A stretch of 37,518 nt of DNA, from the NCBI GenBank assembly GCA_964638795.1, contig CAZXAX010000014.1, forward strand, positions 1 to 37,518. The letters run 5' to 3'. Position numbers and translations under genes: made by a program. Below, piece after piece: positions 25,117-33,294 of this stretch (its first letter is position 1; each line of letters opens with the position of its first letter). Origin of the DNA: CAIYHK01 sp964638795 (GTDB lineage: Bacteria > Actinomycetota > Acidimicrobiia > Acidimicrobiales > Ilumatobacteraceae). The notes beneath the pieces were generated by a model, which did not search any database, had not been told where the DNA came from, and saw only the letters and a program-made list of their open reading frames with translations.

Positions 25117-25704
25117 TTAGTTGATCAGTAATCCTGCGTAATCATCGAATGTAACTTCGCCGCCAGGAGAAGTTAGCGCTCCATCACCTCGCGGCACTGA
25201 CTGTGGCCGACCGTTAACTGTGAAGCGCACTTGACCAATTCCAGGTAGTGACGTGAGTGTCAAAACGATCTGGGCCACTGCCAATGTTTGGTCAAATGGC
25301 GGCACATCCGTGAGGAAACTTGTATTGGTGTTGAAACTCGCAACTCCTTTTTCCAAAGTGATGTCGAATTCAAAATTGGTTGGAAGTGCTGATCGCACGA
25401 CTCCAAAATCAGACAAAAACATTGACTCTTCGGCAAGTCGGCTAATTGCGTTTTCTGGTGTGGGTTCGCTGTCAAATATGCGCGAGCTGCGAACAATTGA
25501 TGATGCAGTAATTAAGAACAAGTTCACCGTTGGCCCGTTTGTGGGCGTCGTACTTGTGGGGGAAGTAGTTGTGGTGGTGGTTGGAGGCAGTCCTAGATTA
25601 AACGGCAGTTCACGTTTTGGAATTTCACGAAATTCACCTGAGTCCGGGACGCCGCAACCAGTGACCAGAATGATCGCGACGAAAATGATGTGACGCAGCT
25701 TCAT
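25117..25704 (-). CDS. GerMN-domain lipoprotein (LpqB-like role)
   Basis: A 195-residue secreted lipoprotein. The signal peptide ends in VTGC, so Cys17 would be lipidated. A Thr/Pro linker (PPTTTTTTSPTSTT) follows, then a GerMN domain (about 60-190; FDITLEKGVASFNT, LTSLPGIGQVRFTVNG). Its ATG overlaps the histidine kinase stop as ATGA. In other Actinobacteria the GerMN-containing lipoprotein LpqB follows mtrB and modulates the kinase. This protein lacks the large beta-propeller of LpqB, so it is a short analogue (inference). Confidence 0.9.
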   Translation of the reverse strand: MKLRHIIFVAIILVTGCGVPDSGEFREIPKRELPFNLGLPPTTTTTTSPTSTTPTNGPTVNLFLITASSIVRSSRIFDSEPTPENAISRLAEESMFLSDFGVVRSALPTNFEFDITLEKGVASFNTNTSFLTDVPPFDQTLAVAQIVLTLTSLPGIGQVRFTVNGRPQSVPRGDGALTSPGGEVTFDDYAGLLIN

Positions 25705-27092
25705 GACGTTTCAGTCACTTTTGTCGGGAATTCAACGATAAAAATCGCCCCACCTTCGTCACGTGCTTCCACCCAGGCGCGACCTCTTAGCGCGCGGGCG
25801 TGTTCGGCAACCAGTGCAAGACCAAGACCAGTTCCAACACGGCTACGTGATGCACTGCCTCTGGCAAATCTTTCGAAGATCCGCTCTCTTTCGCTAGCGG
25901 TGACACCAGGACCTGAATCCGACACTGAGATCCGATATCCGCTGTGATTTAAAGAGACTTGAATCTCGTTTGGACCACCCGCGTGATCACGGGCGTTAAT
26001 CAGCAGATTGGAAACGATGCGTTCTAATCTCTGCGGATCCGTTGCAACAATTTCATTTTCGCAGTGGTTTGTGACTGGCACTGAGCCGAACCCATATCGT
26101 GATGCGATGCGACGCACGGTATCTACGAGATGAACGTCCTCGATACGCATCTCGCTTGCTCCTGCATCAAGACGCGAGAGTTCGAGAAGATCTAAGACCA
26201 TCTGATCAAAACGCCGGATCTGGCCGATGACAACATCCAGGGCCTGTCTGGAACGTTCTGGAAGTTCGTCGCGACGTGATTCCAGCACATCCACCGCGGC
26301 TCTCAATGCTGTAATCGGCGACCGAAGTTCGTGGCTGACGTCGCTTGTGAAGCGTTGTTCGCGCATGAGGCGGTCCTGCACGGCTTCTGCCATCTCATTG
26401 AATGATCGCACGAGTGACTCGAGGTCGGGATCAGTTTCTTCGGGCAGTCGCTTGCCCATGTCGCCAGAAGCAAGAGATTCGGCTGCTTCCACCATCCGAC
26501 GAAGAGGTGCAAGTGACCGGCGTGTGCTCCATGCCGCAAAGAGTCCAGCGAGCGCTGCGGTGGCGACCACGCCGATGGCGAGAGTGGTTGCGATGTTCTG
26601 CAACGTGGTTTCTAATTCTTGTTGGGGGAGCGCTTCAAAGTAGTGCGCATCGGCACCGTCAATGGAGATTCCATAAACCACATAGGGCTGATCATCAAAA
26701 GTGAAGCGTTGACTTCCGGAGTCGCCTTTCAGCACGCGCTCACGAAAATCGCGCGGAAGATCTTGCTGGTTGAATCGCAATGGCGCCTGTGCGTAAAAAG
26801 CGTTTTCCGCTCCTAGATGAACCACTGCGTAGCCGTCAGTCTCAGTGCGCACCTGGGAGACAAGGGTGGAAACGTTGGCCCGCGATTGAATAATGCCGCC
26901 ACGGAAGATCTGGGCATTAGCGAACACTTGGTTGGCTGCTACCTCCTCGCGTTGCTCAAGCATGTAGGAACGAGTGAGTGAGTACGTGAGCGCAGCCAGC
27001 AGTAGTGCGGTCAGGGCGCCCGTGAAGGCGCCAAAGAGCGCGGTGCGCCGCCGCAGGGGCGTTTTCCGCAACCAAAGGCCAGGACTCTTCAC
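25701..27092 (-). CDS. Sensor histidine kinase, MtrB-like
   Basis: A 463-residue kinase from the chosen GTG 27092. TM1 is FGAFTGALTALLLAALTY, an extracytoplasmic sensor of about 140 residues follows, and TM2 is IATTLAIGVVATAALAGLF. Then come HAMP, HisKA with phospho-His in SDVSHELRSPITAL, and the ATPase domain (NLLINARDHAG, DSGPGV, GTGLGLALV). Other in-frame GTGs lie at 27098, 27110 and 27116; the open frame to 27272 includes an implausible Pro/Arg-rich stretch. Operon with the GerMN lipoprotein; divergent from its likely partner regulator. Confidence 0.92.
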   Translation of the reverse strand: MKSPGLWLRKTPLRRRTALFGAFTGALTALLLAALTYSLTRSYMLEQREEVAANQVFANAQIFRGGIIQSRANVSTLVSQVRTETDGYAVVHLGAENAFYAQAPLRFNQQDLPRDFRERVLKGDSGSQRFTFDDQPYVVYGISIDGADAHYFEALPQQELETTLQNIATTLAIGVVATAALAGLFAAWSTRRSLAPLRRMVEAAESLASGDMGKRLPEETDPDLESLVRSFNEMAEAVQDRLMREQRFTSDVSHELRSPITALRAAVDVLESRRDELPERSRQALDVVIGQIRRFDQMVLDLLELSRLDAGASEMRIEDVHLVDTVRRIASRYGFGSVPVTNHCENEIVATDPQRLERIVSNLLINARDHAGGPNEIQVSLNHSGYRISVSDSGPGVTASERERIFERFARGSASRSRVGTGLGLALVAEHARALRGRAWVEARDEGGAIFIVEFPTKVTETS

Positions 27093-27129
27093 CCTCACAG
27101 CATTACGCACCTGCACCCAGATGCGGAAC

Positions 27130-27178
27130 CGCCGCCCGGGACCGCGCAAAGGGGGAGAGTTCTGCGGGCCGGGCGGCG
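27130..27178. other. GC-rich inverted repeat between the kinase and regulator genes
   Basis: Perfect 10-bp arms CGCCGCCCGG (27130-27139) and CCGGGCGGCG (27169-27178) enclose 29 bp. The arms are far richer in GC than the surroundings. No T tract follows, so an ordinary intrinsic terminator is unlikely; it would lie in the kinase mRNA leader if transcription starts upstream. Confidence 0.7.
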
Positions 27179-27238
27179 TCCTGAATCCCAGTGTCTCGCC
27201 CCAATATGACAAATGCGCCAGAAAAGTGTGCGTTCTTT

Positions 27239-27255
27239 GTGACAAATCTGTGACA
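27239..27255 (+). promoter_or_regulatory. Tandem GTGACA operator-like repeat upstream of the response regulator
   Basis: GTGACA occurs at 27239-27244 and 27250-27255, an 11-bp period, as expected for two OmpR-family monomers bound in tandem. A related TGACAAAT occurs at 27207-27214 and again at 27240-27247. MtrA sites in other Actinobacteria are also direct repeats of GTnAC-type half sites, so autoregulation is a reasonable inference. Confidence 0.55.
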
Positions 27256-27282
27256 GCGCAGGGAACGGGCAAGATAGAAGCT

Positions 27283-27975
27283 GTGAACGGCGTCTTATTG
27301 ATCGAAGATGATGATCAAATCCGAATTGCCCTCAGTCTGGCTTTGGAAGATGAGGGATACGTCGTGTTGACCGCAGCAGATGGCGAGTCGGGTCTTGCTC
27401 AATTTGGTTCCAATCAGCCCGATGTCGTGTTACTGGATCTCCGACTTCCAGACATTTCGGGTTTTGAAGTTTGCAGACGCATTCGTCTACTGAGCAATGT
27501 TCCAATCATCATGGTCACGGCACAGACAGATACACACGATGTTGTGGCCGGGTTGGAAGCCGGAGCCGACGACTATGTGACCAAGCCGGTAGTTCCCAAA
27601 GAACTCGCCGCGCGAATCCGCGCCGCCCTTCGTCGCTCATCTGTGTCCAATGCGGCAACTGATGACCGGCCTCCCGCCAGAGATCAGTTCGCTGGAATTG
27701 AGATTCATCGTGAACTTTTCAAAGTGACCAAAGACGGTAACGAGCTCCCACTAACACGTACCGAATACAACTTGTTGTGTGAGTTCGCTGATCATCCGGG
27801 TCAGGTCTTATCGCGTCAACAATTGTTGGAACGGGTTTGGGGTTATGAATATCTAGGCGATGGTCGTCTAGTGGATGCGCACGTGCGTAGATTGCGCGTG
27901 AAAATTGAGACCATCCCAGACGAACCAACAATTGTGGTAACCGTACGAGGCATTGGCTATCGCCTGAATGCATGA
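27283..27975 (+). CDS. OmpR-family response regulator, MtrA-like
   Basis: A 230-residue regulator. The receiver domain has the acidic pair in LLIEDDDQ, phospho-Asp in VVLLDLRLPD, MVTAQ and Lys in YVTKPV. The winged helix reads LTRTEYNLL, VWGYEYLGDGRLVDAHVRRL and VTVRGIGYRL, very like MtrA. I chose GTG 27283 (VNGVLLIEDDD); the frame is open back to 26974 but that part is antisense to the kinase. It likely pairs with the divergent kinase and controls cell-envelope or division genes, as MtrA does elsewhere. It converges with dinG. Confidence 0.93.
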   Translation: MNGVLLIEDDDQIRIALSLALEDEGYVVLTAADGESGLAQFGSNQPDVVLLDLRLPDISGFEVCRRIRLLSNVPIIMVTAQTDTHDVVAGLEAGADDYVTKPVVPKELAARIRAALRRSSVSNAATDDRPPARDQFAGIEIHRELFKVTKDGNELPLTRTEYNLLCEFADHPGQVLSRQQLLERVWGYEYLGDGRLVDAHVRRLRVKIETIPDEPTIVVTVRGIGYRLNA

Positions 27976-27984
27976 ACTTTCGAA

Positions 27985-29874
27985 TTAACTAGCTGAAACA
28001 GATCGCAGAAAGTTTTCGGCCTCGTCGCGATTGCGGGTGCGCCCCATCGGTGGGAGTCCATTGACAATCGACCATGCATAGTTGGCTTTAGTGAGTCGGG
28101 GATCAAACACAGCCACGACTCCACGATCATTACGTGTACGTATTAGGCGGCCAATGGCTTGGGCGAGATATGTGGTCGCGATCGGCACATAAACAAGTTT
28201 GAATCCATCAGCACCGTGTGCATCACTCCGCGCACTTAGTAAGGGATCCTTTGGGCTCGGGAAGGGGATGCGGTCAATTGTGACTAACGACAATGTGCGC
28301 CCAGGGATATCAATGCCTTGAAAGAAGCCTGACGTTGCGAAAAGACACGTCTCTTCAGATTTTTCGAATTCTGCAACTAATGCCATTTTTGACATGTCTC
28401 GCTGGCTGAGAATCTTGAATGGGAGTCGTTGGCGTAGTTCGGCAACGGCATGGTCCAGTCGCGCGTAACTTGTGAACAGTGCCAGGGTGCGGCCACCGGC
28501 TGCCAAGATCAACTCTTCTAGTTCGTCAACAACATGATCGGCATGTGAAGGGTCATTTGGGTTCGGAAGGTGTGCAGCGCAGTACATGAGCGCATTGTTT
28601 TCATAGTCAAAGGGACTCTCTACGGAGAGCACCTGTGTTTTGTCGTCGGGTAAGCCAAGAGTGGTGGGAAGAGTGGCTGGAATGGTTGCGCTCGTGAGGA
28701 TGGCACTGCGCGCTGACCAAAGGGATTGATTCAATACGCCGCTCACGTCTAATGGCGAGATCACCAAAACAGGCCAATCAGGCTTTCCTTCCACGAATGC
28801 AACCGAGCCAGTGAATCCTGCGAGAGCGACATCAATATCGGTCGCAAGGTGGCCAGCCATGGTTTGAGCACGAAGTTTGCGTTGCACCACATCAGTGTTG
28901 TCTGACTCAATTTTCTTGAGTTCAGTAATCACATCATTGACCACAATGCGCAACTCGCCTAAGAGTTCGGCAATCGAGTTGGGAAGTGGATGACTCAAGC
29001 GCTGCGAAAGCAATGGCGTTAGCACCAATTTGAGTGAAGCTGCGATGTTGGCCAACTTCAGATCGTTGGGACTTTCCATGAACAACCGCCGTAGCGATCC
29101 CGCAAACTGGTTAATGCGACCTGGGCCAATGTTGACACTTACGGTGTCGCTGATGGTCCCTTCGAGCGTATGCGCTTCATCAAATATCACCAGTTCGTGC
29201 TCGGGTAGAACCTTGCCCTCGGTGGCTACATCGAGTCCGTAGAGGTGCGTGTTAACAACCACGATGTCTGCGGCTTCAGCGCGTGCACGTGCGAACTCAG
29301 CAAAACATCGACCGCCAGATGCGCATTTAGAAGCCCCGGGACATTCATCAGCACCTACTGATACAGCAGCCTTGGCGGCATCACTTATCGGAAAATCAAT
29401 TAGAGCAAGGTCACCAATTTCATCGGATTGTGACCACTGGCGAATCTTTTCAATTTCGGCCCCGAGCCCCGACTTGGTGTCAGCAAGGTCAATTGATATC
29501 TGGCCCTCTGTGAGTTCTTGCAATTGTTGGACACACACGTAGTTGCCGCGACCTTTGACTACGCAGAATTCAAAATCATGGCCCAAGTGGCGTTGGAGCA
29601 TCGGGAGATCGTGCATTGCGAGCTGGTCCTGGAGTGCTTTAGTCGCAGTTGCAACTACGGTCTTTTTACCAGCCAGCACCGCAGGCAATAGGTAGGCGAG
29701 TGACTTGCCGGTACCGGTGCCCGCTTGAACCACAAGATTGGCATCGCGTTCAATTGCTTCCGCCACAGCACAAGCCATTTCGATTTGTCCCTGGCGCTCC
29801 TCGGGTTCTGCGAGTTGCGCAGTGATGCGTTGAAGAGCCTCGATTGTCTCTTTAGATGAGGGCAATGGCGGCAT
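27985..29874 (-). CDS. dinG: DinG-family iron-sulfur DNA helicase
   Basis: A 629-residue superfamily 2 helicase of the XPD/DinG type. Walker A is QAGTGTGKS (about 50-58). Four Cys (about 114, 178, 184, 190) fit the 4Fe-4S cluster. The DEAH box is VIFDEAHTLEG, and the C-terminal motif VI is QAIGRLIRTRNDRG. No exonuclease domain is attached. Such helicases unwind damaged or structured DNA and R-loops. I chose ATG 29874, which overlaps the uppS end by 23 nt; TTG 29892 is a weaker option. Confidence 0.93.
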   Translation of the reverse strand: MPPLPSSKETIEALQRITAQLAEPEERQGQIEMACAVAEAIERDANLVVQAGTGTGKSLAYLLPAVLAGKKTVVATATKALQDQLAMHDLPMLQRHLGHDFEFCVVKGRGNYVCVQQLQELTEGQISIDLADTKSGLGAEIEKIRQWSQSDEIGDLALIDFPISDAAKAAVSVGADECPGASKCASGGRCFAEFARARAEAADIVVVNTHLYGLDVATEGKVLPEHELVIFDEAHTLEGTISDTVSVNIGPGRINQFAGSLRRLFMESPNDLKLANIAASLKLVLTPLLSQRLSHPLPNSIAELLGELRIVVNDVITELKKIESDNTDVVQRKLRAQTMAGHLATDIDVALAGFTGSVAFVEGKPDWPVLVISPLDVSGVLNQSLWSARSAILTSATIPATLPTTLGLPDDKTQVLSVESPFDYENNALMYCAAHLPNPNDPSHADHVVDELEELILAAGGRTLALFTSYARLDHAVAELRQRLPFKILSQRDMSKMALVAEFEKSEETCLFATSGFFQGIDIPGRTLSLVTIDRIPFPSPKDPLLSARSDAHGADGFKLVYVPIATTYLAQAIGRLIRTRNDRGVVAVFDPRLTKANYAWSIVNGLPPMGRTRNRDEAENFLRSVSAS

Positions 29875-30535
29875 CCAGTTCGTCGGCGTCAAATTCGGGC
29901 CAGGTCTTAGGTGTGAAATAAACCTTCGCGTCTTGAATCTGCCAGAGCAGAAAGTTAGAAATCCTCAGTTCACCTGAAGTGCGCACCAGCACGTCTACTG
30001 GCGGAAGATCGGGAGCGTACATGTGCGCAGAAATTGTCGCGGGCGTGATTTCCCCAACCTGAGCTGCCTTACGTATTGCGCGGGCGATCTCGGCTCGCGA
30101 ACCGTAGTCAAACGCCACCGTAAGAACCATGCCGGTATTCCCTGCGGTGTCGGATATGGCCTGGCGGATTCGTCGTTGCACGTAACGCGGCGTGCGTGAC
30201 CCGCGCTCATCAAATGGGCGCCCTATCCAGCGAACTTGAACATTGTTCTCATTGAGTTCTTCGAGACGACCAAACAGTTTTTTGTGCAAGTTCAGGATGT
30301 GGCGCACTTCGCGACGTGGGCGAATCCAATTTTCTGTGGAGAACCCAAAGACAGTAAGCCAACCAACACCACGAGCTGATGCCGCCCGCACGATGTCCGC
30401 TAGCGCTTCTTCGCCTGCAGTGTGACCCGCTATGCGCTCAAGGCCCTGGCGTTCGGCCCAGCGACCATTGCCGTCCATGATGCAGGCAATGTGGCAGCCA
30501 CGGGTGGCGGACTGGCTGGAGGTGAACTCAGACAT
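29852..30535 (-). CDS. uppS: Cis-prenyltransferase (undecaprenyl diphosphate synthase) lacking the C-terminal RxG motif
   Basis: A 227-residue enzyme. The catalytic Asp is D21 in IMDGNGRWA, followed by FGFSTENWIRPRREV, VRWIGRPF, FDYGSRAEI and VLVRTSGELRISNFLLWQ, the isopentenyl-diphosphate site. The chain ends at DELDAAIALI, about 15 residues before the point where homodimeric enzymes carry RxRRFGG. The missing tail is not present in another frame; that DNA encodes DinG. ATG 30535 lies 7 nt after TAGGGT; the open frame reaches 30637. It is divergent, 60 bp apart, from a paralogue that does end in RRFGG, which probably completes the active site. Confidence 0.93.
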   Translation of the reverse strand: MSEFTSSQSATRGCHIACIMDGNGRWAERQGLERIAGHTAGEEALADIVRAASARGVGWLTVFGFSTENWIRPRREVRHILNLHKKLFGRLEELNENNVQVRWIGRPFDERGSRTPRYVQRRIRQAISDTAGNTGMVLTVAFDYGSRAEIARAIRKAAQVGEITPATISAHMYAPDLPPVDVLVRTSGELRISNFLLWQIQDAKVYFTPKTWPEFDADELDAAIALI

Positions 30536-30542
30536 TGCGAAA

Positions 30543-30548
30543 ACCCTA
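30543..30548 (-). promoter_or_regulatory. Candidate -10 box, leaderless start of uppS
   Basis: TAGGGT on the minus strand ends 7 nt before ATG 30535. The 60-bp divergent region (30536-30595) must also hold the promoter of the paralogue gene, whose GTG has a GGGAG site 9 nt upstream. Confidence 0.5.
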
Positions 30549-30595
30549 CTAATGGGTTGCTCACCTAGGCGGCCGCTTGGTGGGAGAATTGCACC

Positions 30596-31156
30596 GTGCA
30601 TGTGCTGGTTGCGGTTGGTTCGATGGAGGAGTGGCATTCGGTTTCGGAAGCCGAGTGGTCAACACTTTTGAATCGCTGGGTTGAGCCGCTCGTGCCAACG
30701 GCCAGAGTGCGTTCGGCTCGCCCGAGCACATTGACAGTTGCCCCATACGCGGCTTTGGGTTTTGCATCCACCGACCTACGACAAATCTTGGCGGACCAAA
30801 TCGGTACGAAAGATGCAGAGATGTGTCTTGCCGGATCACTTCGTGGCGTTCCAGTACGAATTGATCTAATCGGATCGGGCCTAGAGCGGCTGGCTGCCAC
30901 GGGCCGAGGCCTCACCGCAGCCCGAACCGACATCAACGAGGAATCAATCGACGATTTCATGTTCGGCGAGATCGGTGAGCCAGACCTGGTGGTGGCATGT
31001 GGCCCGCAATCTCAGAGCGTCCCATCCCTGGTTTGGGAACTGGCTTACAGCGAAATTGTTTACGTGGATATTCCATGGCGCGAATTGTCATCGGCTCACC
31101 TTGATTATGCGATTCGCGACTACCACAATCGCAACCGAAGATTTGGTGGCGTCTGA
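30596..31156 (+). CDS. Non-catalytic cis-prenyltransferase paralogue (NgBR/Nus1-like subunit)
   Basis: A 186-residue protein. Its C-terminal half follows the UppS pattern: VPVRIDLIGSGLERL, INEESIDD, EPDLVVACG, LVWELAYSEIVYVDIPW, then YHNRNRRFGGV. The N-terminal MDGNGRWA with catalytic Asp is absent, and the RTxGExRxSNF site is replaced by CGPQSQSVPSL. It therefore cannot be a full enzyme, but it retains the RxG tail that uppS here lacks. In heteromeric eukaryotic and archaeal enzymes the non-catalytic subunit supplies this tail. Start GTG 30596. Its stop overlaps recO as TGATG. Confidence 0.85.
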   Translation: MHVLVAVGSMEEWHSVSEAEWSTLLNRWVEPLVPTARVRSARPSTLTVAPYAALGFASTDLRQILADQIGTKDAEMCLAGSLRGVPVRIDLIGSGLERLAATGRGLTAARTDINEESIDDFMFGEIGEPDLVVACGPQSQSVPSLVWELAYSEIVYVDIPWRELSSAHLDYAIRDYHNRNRRFGGV

Positions 31157-31884
31157 TGCCGCAATATCGCGACAACGCCGTAGTGCTACGAACTTACAAA
31201 CTCAAAGAATCTGATCGAATTGTCGTGTTCATGACTGAGCACCACGGAAAAGTGAGGGCCGTAGCGAAAGGTGTCAGAAAGTCGGGCTCGCGTTTCGGCG
31301 GACGCCTTGAGCCAATGAGCCATGTCGATGTTCTCTTTGCCACTGGTAGAGAACTTGACATCGTGAGCCAAGTTGAATTGATTGGAACTACAAACAAGGC
31401 CCGAAATGACCTGGACCGCTTGTCGCGTGGAATGTCCATGGTCGAAGTGGTTGATCAGCTTGGGATGGAACGCGAAGAAACACCTCATCTCTACAAGATG
31501 CTCGTTGGCGCCTTGGAAACACTGAACAGCACGGACTCTGACTTGGTGCTTGGAGCTTTCTTTTTGAAGCTCCTTGCTTCTGAAGGGGCTCGACCGGAAC
31601 TGGATTTCTGTGTGGCGTGTCGTGAGGCAATCGGTGAAGTGGACACTGGTTCGTATTACTTCAATCTCGAAAACGGCGGCGTTCAATGTAGGAAGTGTTC
31701 TCTTGGCCGCCGAGTTTCCGGGGATGCACTGCTTTTAATGCGGGCCATACTCGGAGGTCGGATGATTGAAGCACTCAACCATGACTCGGGTGCAGCGTCG
31801 CGTGAGGTCACGGAACTGGCAACTTTGGTGATGGAACACCACACCGAACGGCGACTAAAGACAATGCACACCAACATTCACTAG
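31156..31884 (+). CDS. recO: DNA repair protein RecO
   Basis: A 242-residue protein. The N-terminal OB fold reads YRDNAVVLRTYKLKESDRIV and GKVRAVAKGVRKSGSRFGG; a helical domain follows, and the zinc-binding Cys pairs are CVAC and CRKC. RecO loads RecA onto SSB-coated DNA with RecR. The ATG sits in a TGATG overlap with the prenyltransferase paralogue. recO next to uppS is a common actinobacterial arrangement; here the neighbour is the paralogue. Confidence 0.95.
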   Translation: MPQYRDNAVVLRTYKLKESDRIVVFMTEHHGKVRAVAKGVRKSGSRFGGRLEPMSHVDVLFATGRELDIVSQVELIGTTNKARNDLDRLSRGMSMVEVVDQLGMEREETPHLYKMLVGALETLNSTDSDLVLGAFFLKLLASEGARPELDFCVACREAIGEVDTGSYYFNLENGGVQCRKCSLGRRVSGDALLLMRAILGGRMIEALNHDSGAASREVTELATLVMEHHTERRLKTMHTNIH

Positions 31885-31929
31885 GGAGGCTCAGTCTGTA
31901 TTACTCGGTCTGGTGCGGTGTCCATCGCC

Positions 31930-31935
31930 TAGCCT
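31930..31935 (+). promoter_or_regulatory. Candidate -10 box, leaderless start of glyS
   Basis: TAGCCT lies 6 nt before GTG 31942 with no Shine-Dalgarno sequence between them. Confidence 0.5.
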
Positions 31936-31941
31936 TGTCAC

Positions 31942-33249
31942 GTGCCAGCAAGTGATTTAGAGCAAATTGTCAACCTCTGCAAACGTCGTGGTTTTGTCTA
32001 TCCAAGTGCGGAGATCTATGGCGGCTTTCGCTCTTCCTATGACTACGGCCCGCTTGGGTCGCTTATGTTGCGCAATGTCAAGGATGCATGGGTGCGCACG
32101 ATGGTCCAACAACGTGATGATGTCGTCTTAATTGATGCAGCAATCCTCGGACCCCCGCAGATCTTTGAAGCTTCCGGTCACCTCGCCAACTTCTCGGATC
32201 CGTTGGTTGACTGCACTGTCTGTAAGCGCCGTTTCCGTGAAGACCATCTGGAGACCCGCGACTGTCCTCAGTCAATGAAGGGCTGCCAGTTCACTGAGGC
32301 GCGCGCATTCAATCTGATGTTCAAAACCACAGCAGGTCCGGTTGAGAATGCAGGCGCCGATGTTTACCTGCGACCCGAGACGGCACAAGGCATGTTCGTC
32401 AACTTCACAAATGTGCTCCAAACCTCACGCAAGAAACCACCATTTGGAATCGCTCAAGTTGGTAAGAGTTTCCGCAACGAGATCACGCCTGGCAATTTCA
32501 TTTTTCGCACACGCGAGTTCGAGCAAATGGAACTCGAGTTTTTTGTGCCACCAAGTGAGGGTGCGAAGTGGTACGAATACTGGTGTACCGAGCGTCTCAA
32601 TTGGTATGTAGATCTAGGTATTCCGCGAGAACTTCTCCGAATTCGTCCCCACGAGGCCGACGAACTGTCGCACTATTCCGCCGGCACCGCTGACGTTGAG
32701 TTCATGTTCCCTTGGGGCTGGGGCGAACTCGAAGGAATTGCACAGCGCACAAACTTTGACTTGAACCAACATTCAACTCATTCGGGTCAGCGTCTTGACT
32801 TCTTCGATCAAGCGACAAATGAACGTTATGTCCCTTATGTGGTTGAGCCAGCTGCCGGCGCCAACCGAACCATGGCGGCGTTCTTGCTGGCCGCCTATGA
32901 CGAAGATGTGGTGAATGATGAGCCGCGTACCGTGTTGCGTTTGCATCCTCGTCTTGCACCGTACAAAGTGGCGGTATTGCCGTTGTCAAAAAAGGACACG
33001 CTGTCGCCGAAAGCCCGTGAGATCTACTCGATGTTGTCTGATCGTTACATGTGCGAATATGACGAGACACAAGCAATCGGTCGTCGCTACCGACGCCAGG
33101 ACGAAATCGGGACTCCATTTTGCGTGACCGTGGATTTCGACACCCTCGAGGACAATGCAGTGACCATTCGTGAGCGCGATACCACCGAGCAGACACGCGT
33201 CCCGATTGAAAATCTCGTTGCCGAGTTGACCTTGCGTCTGGGATTTTGA
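31942..33249 (+). CDS. glyS: Glycyl-tRNA synthetase (homodimeric type)
   Basis: A 435-residue class II synthetase of the alpha2 form used by Actinobacteria. It has CKRRGFVYPSAEIYGGF, YDYGPLG, motif 2 in FRNEITPGNFIFRTREFEQ, motif 3 in GANRTMAAFLLAAY and a C-terminal anticodon-binding domain (VAVLPLSKKD to VTIRERDT). A short zinc-like Cys set (CTVCKRRF, CPQSMKGC) lies near residues 92-115. The start is GTG 31942. Confidence 0.97.
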   Translation: MPASDLEQIVNLCKRRGFVYPSAEIYGGFRSSYDYGPLGSLMLRNVKDAWVRTMVQQRDDVVLIDAAILGPPQIFEASGHLANFSDPLVDCTVCKRRFREDHLETRDCPQSMKGCQFTEARAFNLMFKTTAGPVENAGADVYLRPETAQGMFVNFTNVLQTSRKKPPFGIAQVGKSFRNEITPGNFIFRTREFEQMELEFFVPPSEGAKWYEYWCTERLNWYVDLGIPRELLRIRPHEADELSHYSAGTADVEFMFPWGWGELEGIAQRTNFDLNQHSTHSGQRLDFFDQATNERYVPYVVEPAAGANRTMAAFLLAAYDEDVVNDEPRTVLRLHPRLAPYKVAVLPLSKKDTLSPKAREIYSMLSDRYMCEYDETQAIGRRYRRQDEIGTPFCVTVDFDTLEDNAVTIRERDTTEQTRVPIENLVAELTLRLGF

Positions 33250-33294
33250 GCTAAGCAGAAACGCATTAGTGTTAGAGCACAACAAAGGGGAGAC

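Noticed and set aside
27130..27178. Intrinsic terminator
   Set aside because: The loop is 29 nt and no T tract follows on either strand.
27093..27272. N-terminal extension of the histidine kinase
   Set aside because: The stretch is Pro/Arg-rich, includes the GC inverted repeat and operator-like repeats, and would reach almost to the regulator start.
29852..29880. Frameshift that removed the uppS tail
   Set aside because: Other frames past the stop encode the start of DinG, and none gives an RxRRFGG-like sequence.
31186..31686. A 166-codon antisense frame within recO
   Set aside because: RecO on the plus strand has clear family motifs; the antisense product resembles nothing and has no start signals.
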